Part shown: in pieces, positions 7,684 to 16,689 of the stretch
Layout: every line of letters starts with the position of its first letter
Position numbering within the stretch: the first letter of the stretch is position 1
Assembly: GCF_001636425.1 (NCBI RefSeq)
Contig: NZ_KV440953.1
Span: 4,026,001 to 4,090,000, forward strand
From: Heyndrickxia acidicola
GTDB taxonomy: Bacteria; Bacillota; Bacilli; Bacillales; Bacillaceae_C
Length of the DNA stretch: 64,000 nucleotides
Direction of reading: 5' to 3'
Program-made: the position numbers and the translations under genes
The notes under the pieces: generated by a model
What the model saw: the letters and a program-made list of their open reading frames with translations, nothing else
The model's database searches: none
What the model was told of the DNA's origin: nothing

Positions 7684-8874
7684 TTATTTACTATTTAAAA
7701 TAGGCACTAATTGGTTGGCAACTGGTGAACCGATGCCTGTCACTACATCGTAGCCGGCTGTTGCGGAGTAACCGTTGCTGCCTGTTGTGATGTCATGGAA
7801 GTTCGTTTTGTAGCCTGTGCTTCCAGTTGTTCCTGCAGTGCTGTAAATAGCACTAAGAACTTGAGAGCTGGAAAGGGCTGTAGAGCGTCCTTCATCGGAC
7901 AGGGCAACAAGTGCTCCCCATGCTGGTGCGCTGAAGCTTGTACCCCCTACGGAGAACCAGCCGGACTGTCCGTTGTCAGGTGTACTTGTGTAGACATAAA
8001 CGCCAGTGTTAGGATCTGCATCAAAGGCAACATCCGGAATACCGCGTTTTGAGCCTACAACGCTTGTCCAGTTTGATTGATAAGAAGGTCTTGCTTCATA
8101 GGAGCTCACTGCACCGCCGGAATCCGTCCAAGCAGATTCACTGCTGTATGCTCCTGAACTGTTAAGATTTAAAGTAGTGCCGCCAACGGCTACGACACTG
8201 GAGGAAGAAGCCGGCCAGGATCCGCCTGCGCCGCTGTCACCTGCAGAGGCAAGGTACGTAATTCCTGCATGGTTGAAGTGGCTGTCGTAGGAGGATTCAC
8301 CTGAAAATTCAGAGCCGCCCCAGCTGTTTGAAACGACAGTGGCACCATGATTGGTCGCATAGTCTTCTGCAACAAGCAAATCAGCAGTAGAAGCTGATTT
8401 CGCTGAAACCACCATGATTTTTGCAGAAGGTGCAAGAGCGTGTGCCCATTCTACATCCAATGATGTTTCAAGCGCCCAGCCGCCATCGGTAGCCGGTTTT
8501 CCTTGCGGATAATCCACTTCGATGTTAGCAGCAGGGAGCCCCCATTGTGTATCAAATGTGTTTAAATCAGACTGGATTGTTGGACTTCCATAGGCTTCGA
8601 TTAAGGCAATCGTTTGGCCAACGCCTGATTTGGATAGCTGATCAATGCCGTATGCTTTTTTGATTTGAGAAGGATTGTAAGTAGTGCTTCCTGATGAGGC
8701 AAAAGGTTTGTTCTTTTGACTGGAAAGATGTTTAAAATGAATAGGGTGCTTTACCATTTTCGAATTTAATGCTTGGGGTGCTGTGCTCGCAGAGGTAGAA
8801 ATGCTAAATACACTAAAAAAGGTCAGTAATCCGGCTGCCACACTAAATTCAGTTTTGCGAAGAGTTGGTTTCAT
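7684..8874 (-). CDS. Secreted S53 (sedolisin) family serine peptidase
   Basis: A 396-residue exported protein with an N-terminal signal peptide (MKPTLRKTEFSVAAGLLTFF, hydrophobic core to SAST). The catalytic domain shows the S53 signature: Glu and Asp in ALETSLDVEWAHALAPSAKI, the oxyanion Asp in SAGDSG, the nucleophile Ser in GGTSFSAPAW, and a C-terminal calcium site (FHDITTG ... GYDVVTGIGSP). S53 enzymes are usually acid-active endopeptidases. It lacks the long activation prodomain (about 180 residues) of kumamolisin-type members; only about 45 residues separate the signal peptide from the catalytic domain. The SD AGGAGG is well placed. Likely a protein scavenging enzyme. Confidence 0.88.
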   Translation of the reverse strand: MKPTLRKTEFSVAAGLLTFFSVFSISTSASTAPQALNSKMVKHPIHFKHLSSQKNKPFASSGSTTYNPSQIKKAYGIDQLSKSGVGQTIALIEAYGSPTIQSDLNTFDTQWGLPAANIEVDYPQGKPATDGGWALETSLDVEWAHALAPSAKIMVVSAKSASTADLLVAEDYATNHGATVVSNSWGGSEFSGESSYDSHFNHAGITYLASAGDSGAGGSWPASSSSVVAVGGTTLNLNSSGAYSSESAWTDSGGAVSSYEARPSYQSNWTSVVGSKRGIPDVAFDADPNTGVYVYTSTPDNGQSGWFSVGGTSFSAPAWGALVALSDEGRSTALSSSQVLSAIYSTAGTTGSTGYKTNFHDITTGSNGYSATAGYDVVTGIGSPVANQLVPILNSK

Positions 8875-9525
8875 TTTCTTTCCTCCTAATTTTTTTTTGG
8901 ATTTAAAAGTTTTTAAATCTAGGAAAATTTTAATTCGAATAGTAAACTTAGTAAATGATTCTATTAGACTATTTTAAAGATTTAAATAATTTAAAGAATA
9001 ATGCAAATTACACTTGACTCGTGTTTATAGAGGTTGTATAAAAATGAAAAACGGTAATTTATATGAATTTCAGACGATAGACATATAGTTCCTTTTTCCT
9101 GTAATGCAAAAAGGTAGGAGGAAAATTAATTAAAATATAATAAAAATTTAGTACGGCGTTTCCATATGGAGGATTGTTTTAAGTACAATGGAACCATTCG
9201 TATACTGCAGCCAAAGCAGGATTTTTTATCATTACTAAATCTCTACAAAGTTTCCAAGAATAGAAGAGAATGACCAATATAGTTTTTGTCTAGCATGGTT
9301 TTCGTCTCCTCCCTTTGATAAGTCAATCTCCAGTTTCCTATATCCCAGTCGACGATTAAGAAAAACGTATGCCTTGAGCAAGGGGCTTTCGCTATTCTTT
9401 TAGAAAATGAATATTTTAAGAGAGATAGAAGTTTAGCAGGCGTATTGGATAGGGAATAGGAGAGTAATAAATTATTGCTAGAGAACCCTCTCTTGCCCTA
9501 TAACATTCGTAGCTGCCTCAGCCTG
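8875..9525. other. Intergenic region between divergent S53 peptidase and neopullulanase genes
   Basis: This AT-rich stretch contains the upstream region of the peptidase gene (8880-9130), a degenerate copy of the CTAG-family repeat at 9286-9397 (TTTTGTCTAGCATGG to GGGGCTTTCGCTATTCTTT), and then unassigned sequence up to the terminator at 9526. I see no gene in it. Confidence 0.5.
9286..9397 (+). repeat. CTCCAGCGCC-family repeat, diverged copy
   Basis: It aligns with the right two thirds of the copy at 32763-32895 (CTCCC.TTTGATAAGTCAA, then CCAGTTTCCT.TATCCCAGTCGA, then TGAGCAAGG.GCTT.CGCT.TTCTTT). Confidence 0.6.
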
Positions 9526-9564
9526 AGAGTTTCCATCCTAAGGACTGCTGGAAACTCTTTTTTT
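9526..9564 (+). terminator. Terminator upstream of the neopullulanase gene
   Basis: AGAGTTTCCA and TGGAAACTCT arms are followed by seven T. It ends 56 bp before the GH13 start although no gene precedes it on this strand, so it may be an attenuator or the end of an unannotated RNA. Confidence 0.75.
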
Positions 9565-9619
9565 ATTCTACAAGCGCTGCCAGGTGGAGAGGGGTTCATA
9601 TAAAAAAGGAGTGAAGGCT

Positions 9620-11347
9620 TTGTTTAAGGAAGCAGTTTTTCATCGTCCGAAAAATAATTTTGTTTATGCCTATAATAGCGAGACCCTCCATGTAAGGATT
9701 CAAACAAAAAAGGATGACATAAACAGCATTGTACTCCATTTTCAGGATCCCTTTGCGTTTGATGGTGTTGGAATTGAGCATTCGACAGTGGCTATGACCA
9801 GAATTGGTACAGGCAGCCTGTATGATTACTGGCAGGGGGAAATTTCTTCTCCTCATATAATGAGAATTGAGTATTGCTTTGAATTATCGGATGGGGAAGA
9901 AACGTGCTTTTTTGGAGAAAGCGGCTTTTGCGGAGCCTATGAAGAAATAAAAAACCACTTTCGATATCCTTATTTGCACAAAGCAGATGTCTTTGATGCC
10001 CCGGAATGGGTAAAGGAAACCGTTTGGTATCAAATATTTCCTGAGCGTTTTGCCAATGGTGATCCATCAAATGACCCGGAAGGAACCCTTTCCTGGGGAA
10101 GCGAGCCGCCTTCTGAGACCAATTTTTTTGGCGGCGACTTGGAAGGAATCATTCAAAAGCTCGATTATATTAAGGACCTTGGTGTGACTGGTATTTATTT
10201 GACCCCTGTATTCAAGGCGGAATCTAACCATAAGTACGATACAATCGATTATATGGAAATCGATCCGCAGTTTGGGGACAAGGAAACCCTGAAGCGGCTG
10301 GTAAAGGAAGCACACGACAAAGGAATCCGCGTCATGCTGGATGCAGTCTTTAATCACAGCGGCTATTATTTCAAACCTTTTCAAGATGTGCTGGAAAATG
10401 GGGAGCAGTCAAAGTATAAGGATTGGTTTCACATCCATGAGTTTCCTGTTAAAACGGAGCCGGTTCCTAACTATGATACCTTTGGGTTTACGTATACCAT
10501 GCCAAAATTCAACACCCAAAATCCTGAAGCAAGAGAATACCTCTTGAAGGTTGCCCGCTACTGGATTGAAGAGTGTGATATTGACGGATGGCGGCTGGAT
10601 GTGGCAAATGAAGTGGATCATGCCTTCTGGATCGATTTTCGCAAAACTGTACGGGACATAAAGCCTGACCTTTATATTGTTGGCGAAATCTGGCATGACA
10701 GTCTGCCCTGGCTGCAAGGGGACCAGTTCGACGCCGTCATGAACTATCCTTTTACCAGCCGTGTTAAGGACTATTTTGCCTACCGGTCTATTAGTTTGGC
10801 AGAATTCAGGGAAGGCATTGAGGAACTTAAATTCATGTACCCTCAGAATGTCCATGACGTAGCCTTTAACCTGCTGGGCAGCCATGACACCCCGCGGATT
10901 CTGGACGAGTGCGGGGATGATAAAGAAAAAGTGAAGCTTTTGTTCCTGTTCCAGCTGGCCTTTTCTGGAAGCCCCTGCCTTTATTATGGAGACGAAATTG
11001 CCATGTTCGGAGGAGGGGATCCAGGCAACCGTGCCTGCATGGTATGGGATGAAGAAAGTATGGATCTCGAATTGCTGGAATTTGTGAAGCAGCTCCTGCA
11101 TCTAAGAAAGGAACACAAAGCTCTATCCCGCGGTGAAATTGGTTTTCATGTCCGCGAAGATTGCCTTGCCTTTGAAAAGCATTATGGAGATGAAACGTTA
11201 TTTGTGGTTATCAACAACAGCGATGAGCCAGGTACATTTGAATTTGACCATGAGCATTTCAGCTTCTTGCTTCTGAATGGCGAAAGTGTCGAAGAGGAAA
11301 AAGCGATTTCTCTGCCTCCAAAGGGCTATGCGATTTTAAAAGCATAG
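9620..11347 (+). CDS. Neopullulanase/cyclomaltodextrinase-type GH13 enzyme
   Basis: A 575-residue cytoplasmic-type alpha-amylase family enzyme (GH13_20) with an N-terminal CBM34-like domain (FKEAVFHRPKNNFVYAYNSE), a TIM barrel and a C-terminal domain. Conserved regions are visible: DAVFNHSG (I), the GH13_20 marker MPKFN (V), GWRLDVANEVDH with the nucleophile Asp (II), IVGEIWHD with the acid/base Glu (III) and LLGSHDTPR (IV). It hydrolyses cyclodextrins, pullulan or maltodextrins taken up by the cell. Start TTG 9620 is chosen because AAAGGAG at 9605-9611 is correctly spaced and the protein then begins as family members do. It pairs functionally with the next gene. Confidence 0.9.
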   Translation: MFKEAVFHRPKNNFVYAYNSETLHVRIQTKKDDINSIVLHFQDPFAFDGVGIEHSTVAMTRIGTGSLYDYWQGEISSPHIMRIEYCFELSDGEETCFFGESGFCGAYEEIKNHFRYPYLHKADVFDAPEWVKETVWYQIFPERFANGDPSNDPEGTLSWGSEPPSETNFFGGDLEGIIQKLDYIKDLGVTGIYLTPVFKAESNHKYDTIDYMEIDPQFGDKETLKRLVKEAHDKGIRVMLDAVFNHSGYYFKPFQDVLENGEQSKYKDWFHIHEFPVKTEPVPNYDTFGFTYTMPKFNTQNPEAREYLLKVARYWIEECDIDGWRLDVANEVDHAFWIDFRKTVRDIKPDLYIVGEIWHDSLPWLQGDQFDAVMNYPFTSRVKDYFAYRSISLAEFREGIEELKFMYPQNVHDVAFNLLGSHDTPRILDECGDDKEKVKLLFLFQLAFSGSPCLYYGDEIAMFGGGDPGNRACMVWDEESMDLELLEFVKQLLHLRKEHKALSRGEIGFHVREDCLAFEKHYGDETLFVVINNSDEPGTFEFDHEHFSFLLLNGESVEEEKAISLPPKGYAILKA

Positions 11348-11378
11348 GCTGTCTTATATCTAAATACTGTTCATACTA

Positions 11379-11410
11379 AGCCGGCAGCAAATCTACTGCC
11401 GGCTATTTTT
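11379..11410 (+). terminator. Terminator after the neopullulanase gene
   Basis: AGCCGGCAG and CTGCCGGCT arms with an 8-nt loop precede ATTTTTG. Confidence 0.85.
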
Positions 11411-11483
11411 GTTAAACAAGGGGATTTGCTGTGTTTTACAACAGCTGAAAAAGGAAATGAGCAAGACTTTTTTAAATAGGAGA

Positions 11484-11505
11484 AACGGTTACGTAAACGT
11501 TTACT
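11484..11505. promoter_or_regulatory. LacI-family/cre-like operator before the alpha-glucosidase gene
   Basis: AACGGTTACGTAAACGTTTACT contains a perfect 12-bp palindrome GTAAACGTTTAC (11493-11504). It resembles both cre and maltose-type LacI-family operators, so control by CcpA or a MalR-like repressor is likely. Confidence 0.6.
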
Positions 11506-11603
11506 TTTTTTCTATGAGCCGTTAAAATGGGGAAGAAAGAGTTTTCATGCTCAGGAGATAAAGAGACCGGTTTGAAAAAATAGATTGCTAGGAGGTTTTT
11601 TAT

Positions 11604-13295
11604 ATGAAACAGACGTGGTGGAAGGATTCTGTTATTTACCAGATTTATCCCCGCAGCTTTATGGATTCCAACGGCGATGGAGTTGGTGATTTGCGCGGAG
11701 TCATCATGAAGCTGGACTATTTAAAAAAGCTGGGGATTGATGTCATATGGCTGAGCCCTATTTTCAAGTCGCCCAATGCCGATAATGGGTATGACGTCAG
11801 CGACTATCAGGATATTATGACAGAGTTTGGAACGATGGCAGACTTTGATGAGCTGCTGGAGGAGGCGCATAAGCGCGGTCTTCATATCATGCTGGATCTT
11901 GTTGTCAATCACTCAAGCGATGAACATAAGTGGTTTGTAGAATCCCGTTCTTCTAAGGACAACCCATACAGAGATTATTATATTTGGCACCCAGGAAAAG
12001 AGAATGGGCAGCCGCCAAGCAACTGGGGTGCAGCCTGGGGAGATTCGGCCTGGAAGTATGATGAGAAAACAGGAGAATACTATTTGCATCTTTTCCATGA
12101 GAAGCAGCCTGATTTGAACTGGGAGAACCCTAAGCTTCGCCAGGAGGTTTACCGTATGATGAACTTTTGGCTGGATAAGGGTGTAGATGGTTTCCGTATG
12201 GACGTTATCAATTTCATTTCCAAGGTTCCGGGATTTCCTGACGGTGAAATGATTGCAGGAGCAAAATTTGGAGACAGCGGCCCCCACTTTTTAAATGGCC
12301 CCCGTATTCATGAATTTTTACAGGAAATGAACCGGGAATCCTTAAGCAAGTACAATGTCGTAACAGTTGGCGAAATGCCGGGTGCTAACGTCGAACAGGC
12401 TAAGCTGTATACAGGGGAAGAACGAAACGAATTGAACATGATTTTTCATTTCGAGCATGTCGATATCGGAAATGGACGTTATGGAAAATGGGATCCGCAA
12501 CAATGGAAGCTGAGCGAGTTGAAGAGGATTTTTTCCAGATGGCAGACAGGGCTTGAAGAAGCAGGCTGGAATTCTTTGTACTGGTCCAATCATGACCAGC
12601 CGAGAGCGGTTTCCAGATGGGCCAATGATTCAGAGGAGTATCGGGAAATCAGTGCAAAAATGATTGCCACGTGCCTGCACTTCTTAAAGGGAACGCCATA
12701 TGTGTACCAGGGAGAAGAACTGGGGATGACGAATGTTTCTTTTGAAAAAGTGGAAGACTACCGCGATGTGGAAACATTGAACGCGTTTCGTGATTTGTAT
12801 GGCGAGGGCAGGCTCAGCCTGGAGGAAATGATGCGCGGCATCCATGAACGCAGCCGTGATAACGCAAGAACACCGATACATTGGGATGACAACGAAAACG
12901 GAGGCTTTACAACCGGGACGCCTTGGATTGAAGTAAATCCAAACTATAAACAGATTAATGCGAAGCAAGCCTTAGAAGATGAACATTCCATCTTTTATTA
13001 TTATCAAACATTAATCCGCCTGCGCAAGGAAGAGCCTGTGATGGTACATGGAGCATATGATGTGCTGCTTGAGGATCATGAACAGCTCTGGGCTTACACG
13101 AGAACGCTGGAAAATGAGCAGCTGCTTGTAGTGTGCAATTTTAGTGATACCCGCCAGGACTTTGAACTTCCGGAGTCTCCTGCGTATCAACGTCACGAAT
13201 TGCTTATTGCTAATCGGGAGATAGAGGAAGGAAGCTCTGCTCAAAGCTTTACATTAGAGCCTTACGAAGCAAGGGTGTATAAGCTTTTTAAGTAA
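11604..13295 (+). CDS. malL: Oligo-1,6-glucosidase/alpha-glucosidase (GH13_31)
   Basis: A cytoplasmic GH13 enzyme of 563 residues, the standard size for Bacillus oligo-1,6-glucosidases. N-terminus WWKDSVIYQIYPRSFMDSNG; region I DLVVNHSSDEH; nucleophile Asp in GFRMDVINFIS; acid/base Glu in VTVGEMPG; transition-state Asp in SNHDQPR. A Val directly follows the nucleophile (DVIN), which in characterised members goes with activity on alpha-1,6 bonds. It releases glucose from isomalto- and short malto-oligosaccharides. AGGAGG lies 8 nt before the ATG. It completes the pathway begun by the neopullulanase gene upstream. Confidence 0.9.
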   Translation: MKQTWWKDSVIYQIYPRSFMDSNGDGVGDLRGVIMKLDYLKKLGIDVIWLSPIFKSPNADNGYDVSDYQDIMTEFGTMADFDELLEEAHKRGLHIMLDLVVNHSSDEHKWFVESRSSKDNPYRDYYIWHPGKENGQPPSNWGAAWGDSAWKYDEKTGEYYLHLFHEKQPDLNWENPKLRQEVYRMMNFWLDKGVDGFRMDVINFISKVPGFPDGEMIAGAKFGDSGPHFLNGPRIHEFLQEMNRESLSKYNVVTVGEMPGANVEQAKLYTGEERNELNMIFHFEHVDIGNGRYGKWDPQQWKLSELKRIFSRWQTGLEEAGWNSLYWSNHDQPRAVSRWANDSEEYREISAKMIATCLHFLKGTPYVYQGEELGMTNVSFEKVEDYRDVETLNAFRDLYGEGRLSLEEMMRGIHERSRDNARTPIHWDDNENGGFTTGTPWIEVNPNYKQINAKQALEDEHSIFYYYQTLIRLRKEEPVMVHGAYDVLLEDHEQLWAYTRTLENEQLLVVCNFSDTRQDFELPESPAYQRHELLIANREIEEGSSAQSFTLEPYEARVYKLFK

Positions 13296-13307
13296 TAGCT
13301 TTTGAAA

Positions 13308-13437
13308 AAGTTGTTTTCGCATAGATGGCTGCTGTACGTATAAAGGATTTTTCCTTATGTTGTCTGTCTTCGTGATTTTCGTACGATGGACTGGGTTTTT
13401 GCGGGAAATAGCAAATAAGATTACGAAAAGAGCCGTT
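13308..13437 (-). repeat. MITE-like interspersed repeat, copy B (reversed)
   Basis: It begins AAGTTGTTTTCGCATAGATG and ends ATTACGAAAAGAGCCGTT, the reverse complement of the family termini. Confidence 0.7.
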
Positions 13438-13530
13438 GAAAAATACTGAATAATGGTGCAGATTATTTGAAGCCGGAGCTCCTCTTAGATAAACTGATAT
13501 GGATAGAAAATGTATCCAGGAGGTCGTGCT

Positions 13531-14079
13531 ATGAAATTTGTTGCCATTGTGGGAAGTCTTAAAAAGCAGTCCCTTAATCGAAAACTTGCAGCCTATATTC
13601 AGGAACGTTATAAGGAAAAAGCGGACATTGAGATTCTTCCTATCGAAAAGCTTCCGTTTTATTCAGAGGATGAGGAGTTGAACCCTCCTTCTATTGTGAC
13701 AGACATTAAGAAGAAAATTGCCGATAGCGACGGGATTATTATCGCGACGCCTGAATATAACCACTCTATTCCCGGCGTGTTAAAAAACGCGCTCGATTGG
13801 TTTTCACGTGTAGATAGAGTAATGGTCGGCAAGCCTGTTATGATCGTAGGCGGGTCACCTGGTATTTTAGGGACTGTCCGCGCCCAGGTTCATCTGCGCC
13901 AGATTTTGAATTCACCAGGCATTTCTGCTTTGGTTCTTCCGGGAAATGAGGTATTCGTAGGTGGTCTTCATGAAAAGCTTGATGAATCAGGACATCTCAC
14001 ACATGAACCGACTTCTCAATTCCTGGATGGCGTAATGGATAATTTTCAAAAATGGGTTGAAAGAACAAAAGGATTTTAA
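13531..14079 (+). CDS. NADPH-dependent FMN reductase (azoreductase type)
   Basis: A 182-residue flavodoxin-fold protein of the FMN_red family. Visible are the FMN phosphate loop GSLKKQSLNRKLA after the first strand, the conserved PEYNHSIPGVLKNALDW, and GGSPGILGTVRAQVHLRQIL. It would bind FMN and use NAD(P)H to reduce quinones, azo compounds or flavins in the cytoplasm. ATG 13531 is preferred because AGGAGGTCG precedes it by 7 nt; an in-frame ATG at 13510 lies before the SD. Monocistronic, closed by a strong terminator. Confidence 0.88.
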   Translation: MKFVAIVGSLKKQSLNRKLAAYIQERYKEKADIEILPIEKLPFYSEDEELNPPSIVTDIKKKIADSDGIIIATPEYNHSIPGVLKNALDWFSRVDRVMVGKPVMIVGGSPGILGTVRAQVHLRQILNSPGISALVLPGNEVFVGGLHEKLDESGHLTHEPTSQFLDGVMDNFQKWVERTKGF

Positions 14080-14097
14080 ATTTTAGCATGGTAGGCA

Positions 14098-14130
14098 GGG
14101 GGCAGGAATATATAGGGTCCTGCCCCCTTT
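14098..14130 (+). terminator. Terminator after the FMN reductase gene
   Basis: GGGGGCAGGA and TCCTGCCCCC form a GC-rich 10-bp stem followed by TTT. Confidence 0.8.
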
Positions 14131-14173
14131 GCTGCTGGCAGGGAGGCTAGTGTGAGGAATGCTTTAGAAAATA

Positions 14174-14202
14174 TTGACAAAATAAATGGAATCGCTTACA
14201 AT
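14174..14202 (+). promoter_or_regulatory. Strong SigA-type promoter without a following gene
   Basis: TTGACA at 14174-14179 is followed after exactly 17 bp by TACAAT at 14197-14202. No convincing protein gene lies before the terminator at 14384-14418. Confidence 0.7.
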
Positions 14203-14208
14203 TTTCAA

Positions 14209-14418
14209 GAGAATAAAGAGGCCATTCGGAAAAATGACCTTTTTAAATTGGAATTTCCCAGTTCCTTATTGTAAAAGCCTGCATATTCAGTAAAAGAGTA
14301 AGAGATTCTGCAGATTTCTTCTTTTTTTAGGATGGCGGGTTTTTTGGTGTGAAAAAGAGAGGTAATTAGATAAAAAGAGACACAAAGCCCTCCTGAGCAA
14401 GAGTTTAGGAGGGTTTTT
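14209..14418 (+). ncRNA. Candidate small RNA (promoter to terminator)
   Basis: The interval from the promoter above to a rho-independent terminator (GCCCTCCT/AGGAGGG followed by TTTTT, 14384-14418) is about 210 nt and has no supported reading frame. An internal AGAGATTCTGCAGATTTCT palindrome followed by seven T (about 14308-14329) may be an earlier end. Known Bacillus RNA families were not recognised. The assignment rests only on the flanking signals. Confidence 0.4.
14384..14418 (+). terminator. Rho-independent terminator of the candidate small RNA
   Basis: AGCCCTCCT and AGGAGGGTT arms with a 12-nt loop are followed by T-rich sequence. Confidence 0.7.
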
Positions 14419-14599
14419 GGGGATGGCCATGTTGGATGAATGGAGGATCTGTCAGTAGATGGAGGAGATTACGAGGGAATGCAGGTAGTTTTAAAGAAAA
14501 TGCCGGAAGAATGGAAAAGAATGCTGGAAAATGAAAGAAAATGCAGGGAAGTTTTGAATAAATACAAGAAAGCTTCAAATGAATGCAGGAAATCTATGA

Positions 14600-14660
14600 A
14601 AAGCACAAGCGCCTTGCACATCGGCGTACGGTTTTCAGAGTCTTTAACTGAGATATAAGG
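14600..14660 (-). repeat. CTCCAGCGCC-family repeat, right end, reversed
   Basis: AAGCACAAGCGCCTTGCACA, then TCGGCGTACG and TTTTCAGAGTCTTTAACTGA are the reverse complement of the right half of the copy at 32763-32895. Confidence 0.65.
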
Positions 14661-14665
14661 AATAC

Positions 14666-14702
14666 AAAAAAAGCACCGACCTCCAATGGGCCGGTGCTTT
14701 TA
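14666..14702 (-). terminator. Terminator of katA
   Basis: On the minus strand AAAAGCACCGGCCC pairs with GGTCGGTGCTTTT, followed by T7. Confidence 0.85.
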
Positions 14703-14756
14703 ATTGAGAATTTTAGCGAATAATTGAGAATGATGAAATCGTGTTTACGAGCTGGC

Positions 14757-16226
14757 TTATTTTACAGAAGATGCTTCTTCCGGAATAGACAAACCAAGTC
14801 CTTTGGCTACAAGTGTGCCGTATTCAGGGTCAGCCTTATAGAAGTGCTGAATTTGGCGAAGCTTGATTTCGTCTTTTTCGACAGGCTTCATTGCCGCCAC
14901 AATATTTTCAACAAGGCGGGCTCTTTCCTCTGTGGTCATCAATCGATATAAGTCGCCTGCCTGTGTGTAATGATCATGGTGGTCGTAGGCAGTACTGTCT
15001 GCGGTGCCGGAAACCTGATAGGCTGAAGGCTTATGTTCAGGTGCTTCACTTGGTCCGCCATAGCTGTTCGGCTCATAGTAAACAGAGCCGCCGCCATTGC
15101 CGTCAAAGCGCATCTGGCCGTCACGCTGGTAGTTTCGGACCTCCGCTTTAGGACGGTTGATTGGCAGATGGTTGTGATTGGCGCCGACACGGTACCGGTG
15201 AGCATCTGCATAGGCAAATAAGCGGCCTTGGAGCATTTTATCAGGCGATACCTCTACGCCCGGAACAAGTGTGCCAGGAGAGAAGGTGGCCTGTTCCACT
15301 TCCGCAAAATAGTTCTCCGGATTGCGGTTTAACACCATTTTGCCAACTTCAATCAGCGGGTAGTCCTTGTGTGACCAAACCTTTGTCACATCGAATGGAT
15401 CGAAGCGGTACGTATTCGCATCCTTAAGAGGCATGATTTGAACGTAGAGCTTCCATGCAGGGAAATCGCCTTTTTCGATGGCATTGTAAAGATCCTCTGT
15501 ATGGTAATCAGGATTTTCACCTGCAATTTTAGCTGCCGCATCGGCAGAAAGGTTTTTGATTCCTTGCACTGTTTTAAAGTGGTACTTGATCCAGACGCCT
15601 TCTCCGTCCTCGTTGACCCACTTGAAGGTATGGCTTCCGAAGCCATCCATGTGACGGAGGGTGGCAGGAATGCCGCGGTCAGACATCAGGATGGTCACTT
15701 GGTGCAGGGATTCAGGAGATAAAGACCAGAAATCCCATACTGCATTGGGATTTTTCAGGTGAGTGGCCGGATGGCGTTTTTGAGTATGGATAAAGTCAGG
15801 AAACTTAATCGCATCACGAATGAAGAAGACAGGAGTGTTGTTGCCGACAATATCGTAGTTGCCTTCTTCTGTATAGAATTTAACCGCAAATCCCCGAGGG
15901 TCCCGTACTGTGTCCGCAGATCCAAGCTCACCTGCTACAGTGGAGAATCGGATGAACAAAGGAGTGCGTTTGCCGACTTCAGACAGGAAGTTTGCCTTTG
16001 TATAGGCAGTCAGGTCGTTGGTTACTTCGAAGTAGCCATGAGCCCCTGCCCCTTTCGCATGGACGACGCGTTCTGGAACACGTTCTCTGTTGAAGTGGGC
16101 AAGTTTTTCTAATAAATGAACGTCCTGAATTAAAGTAGGGCCGCGGGATCCTGCTGTGATCGAGTTTTGATTGTCTCCAACCGGAGCACCCCAGCTTGTC
16201 GTTAAATTCTTTTTCTCATTGGTCAT
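14757..16226 (-). CDS. katA: Vegetative catalase KatA
   Basis: A 489-residue small-subunit haem catalase that dismutates hydrogen peroxide in the cytoplasm; B. subtilis KatA is of nearly the same size. The catalytic His lies in [18 protein letters not shown], the Asn in [15 protein letters not shown], and the proximal haem-ligand Tyr in [20 protein letters not shown]. The SD is AGAGGTG before the ATG. A PerR-type box lies upstream, as expected for the peroxide regulon, and a strong terminator follows. No truncation. Confidence 0.95.
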   Translation of the reverse strand: MTNEKKNLTTSWGAPVGDNQNSITAGSRGPTLIQDVHLLEKLAHFNRERVPERVVHAKGAGAHGYFEVTNDLTAYTKANFLSEVGKRTPLFIRFSTVAGELGSADTVRDPRGFAVKFYTEEGNYDIVGNNTPVFFIRDAIKFPDFIHTQKRHPATHLKNPNAVWDFWSLSPESLHQVTILMSDRGIPATLRHMDGFGSHTFKWVNEDGEGVWIKYHFKTVQGIKNLSADAAAKIAGENPDYHTEDLYNAIEKGDFPAWKLYVQIMPLKDANTYRFDPFDVTKVWSHKDYPLIEVGKMVLNRNPENYFAEVEQATFSPGTLVPGVEVSPDKMLQGRLFAYADAHRYRVGANHNHLPINRPKAEVRNYQRDGQMRFDGNGGGSVYYEPNSYGGPSEAPEHKPSAYQVSGTADSTAYDHHDHYTQAGDLYRLMTTEERARLVENIVAAMKPVEKDEIKLRQIQHFYKADPEYGTLVAKGLGLSIPEEASSVK

Positions 16227-16255
16227 GTACAGTCACCTCTTAGAATTTAAATTTG

Positions 16256-16314
16256 TTATTGTTAATAATAACATCTCTCAATATAAAATCAATACTTATT
16301 TATAATTATTTTAA
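16256..16314 (-). promoter_or_regulatory. katA promoter region with PerR-type box
   Basis: TTATAATTATTTTAA at 16300-16314 differs by one base from the PerR consensus TTATAATNATTATAA. On the minus strand TTGATT (16292-16287) followed by TATTAT after 16 bp is a plausible promoter. A second palindrome, TTATTGTTAATAATAA, covers 16256-16271. This fits PerR repression relieved by peroxide. Confidence 0.65.
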
Positions 16315-16422
16315 ATAAAAACCCATTATAATGTTCAGCCGATTTGCAGAGCTGCTTTTTTGGCACTATTACACTCTATGTATAAAACGGCCAAACAAGA
16401 ATGGGAAATTCCTTTAGTTAAG

Positions 16423-16456
16423 TAAAGGGGTCAGACCCCTTTAGTGCTTTAATCTA
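16423..16456. repeat. GGGGTCAGACCCC palindrome
   Basis: TAAAGGGGTCAGACCCCTTTA followed by GTGCTTTAA, a family member. Confidence 0.85.
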
Positions 16457-16482
16457 TTAAATCGGCACGGTGGTAGGGGTGA

Positions 16483-16653
16483 GACGAGAGCTTTAAAAGT
16501 AAGTTAGGGGCAGTACTTGCAGATGCAATGGGACGAGGAGACTTTCAACCGTCCGCGGCAAAGAGAGCACTTGGAGCAGAAGCCTTCATACCTTCAATAA
16601 ATTTTCATGATGCCGCTTGTTCCCAGCTTGATAGAATGAATGGAATAAAATAG
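16483..16653 (+). pseudogene. Possible gene remnant (open, codon-like stretch without start)
   Basis: Frame 16483-16653 stays open and reads LGAVLADAMGRGDFQPSAAK followed by RALGAEAFIPSINFHDAACS, protein-like composition with balanced residues, but it has no initiation codon or SD before the Met in its middle and is preceded by a stop. It may be the end of a decayed gene. I do not recognise the family. Confidence 0.25.
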
Positions 16654-16689
16654 AGTATTATATAGAATATGTAAATTTGGAGGTTTTTT

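Noticed and set aside
14440-14658. A 72-codon frame on the plus strand before katA
   Set aside because: No SD, and its last third is the reversed end of an interspersed repeat (14600-14660); I read it as chance.
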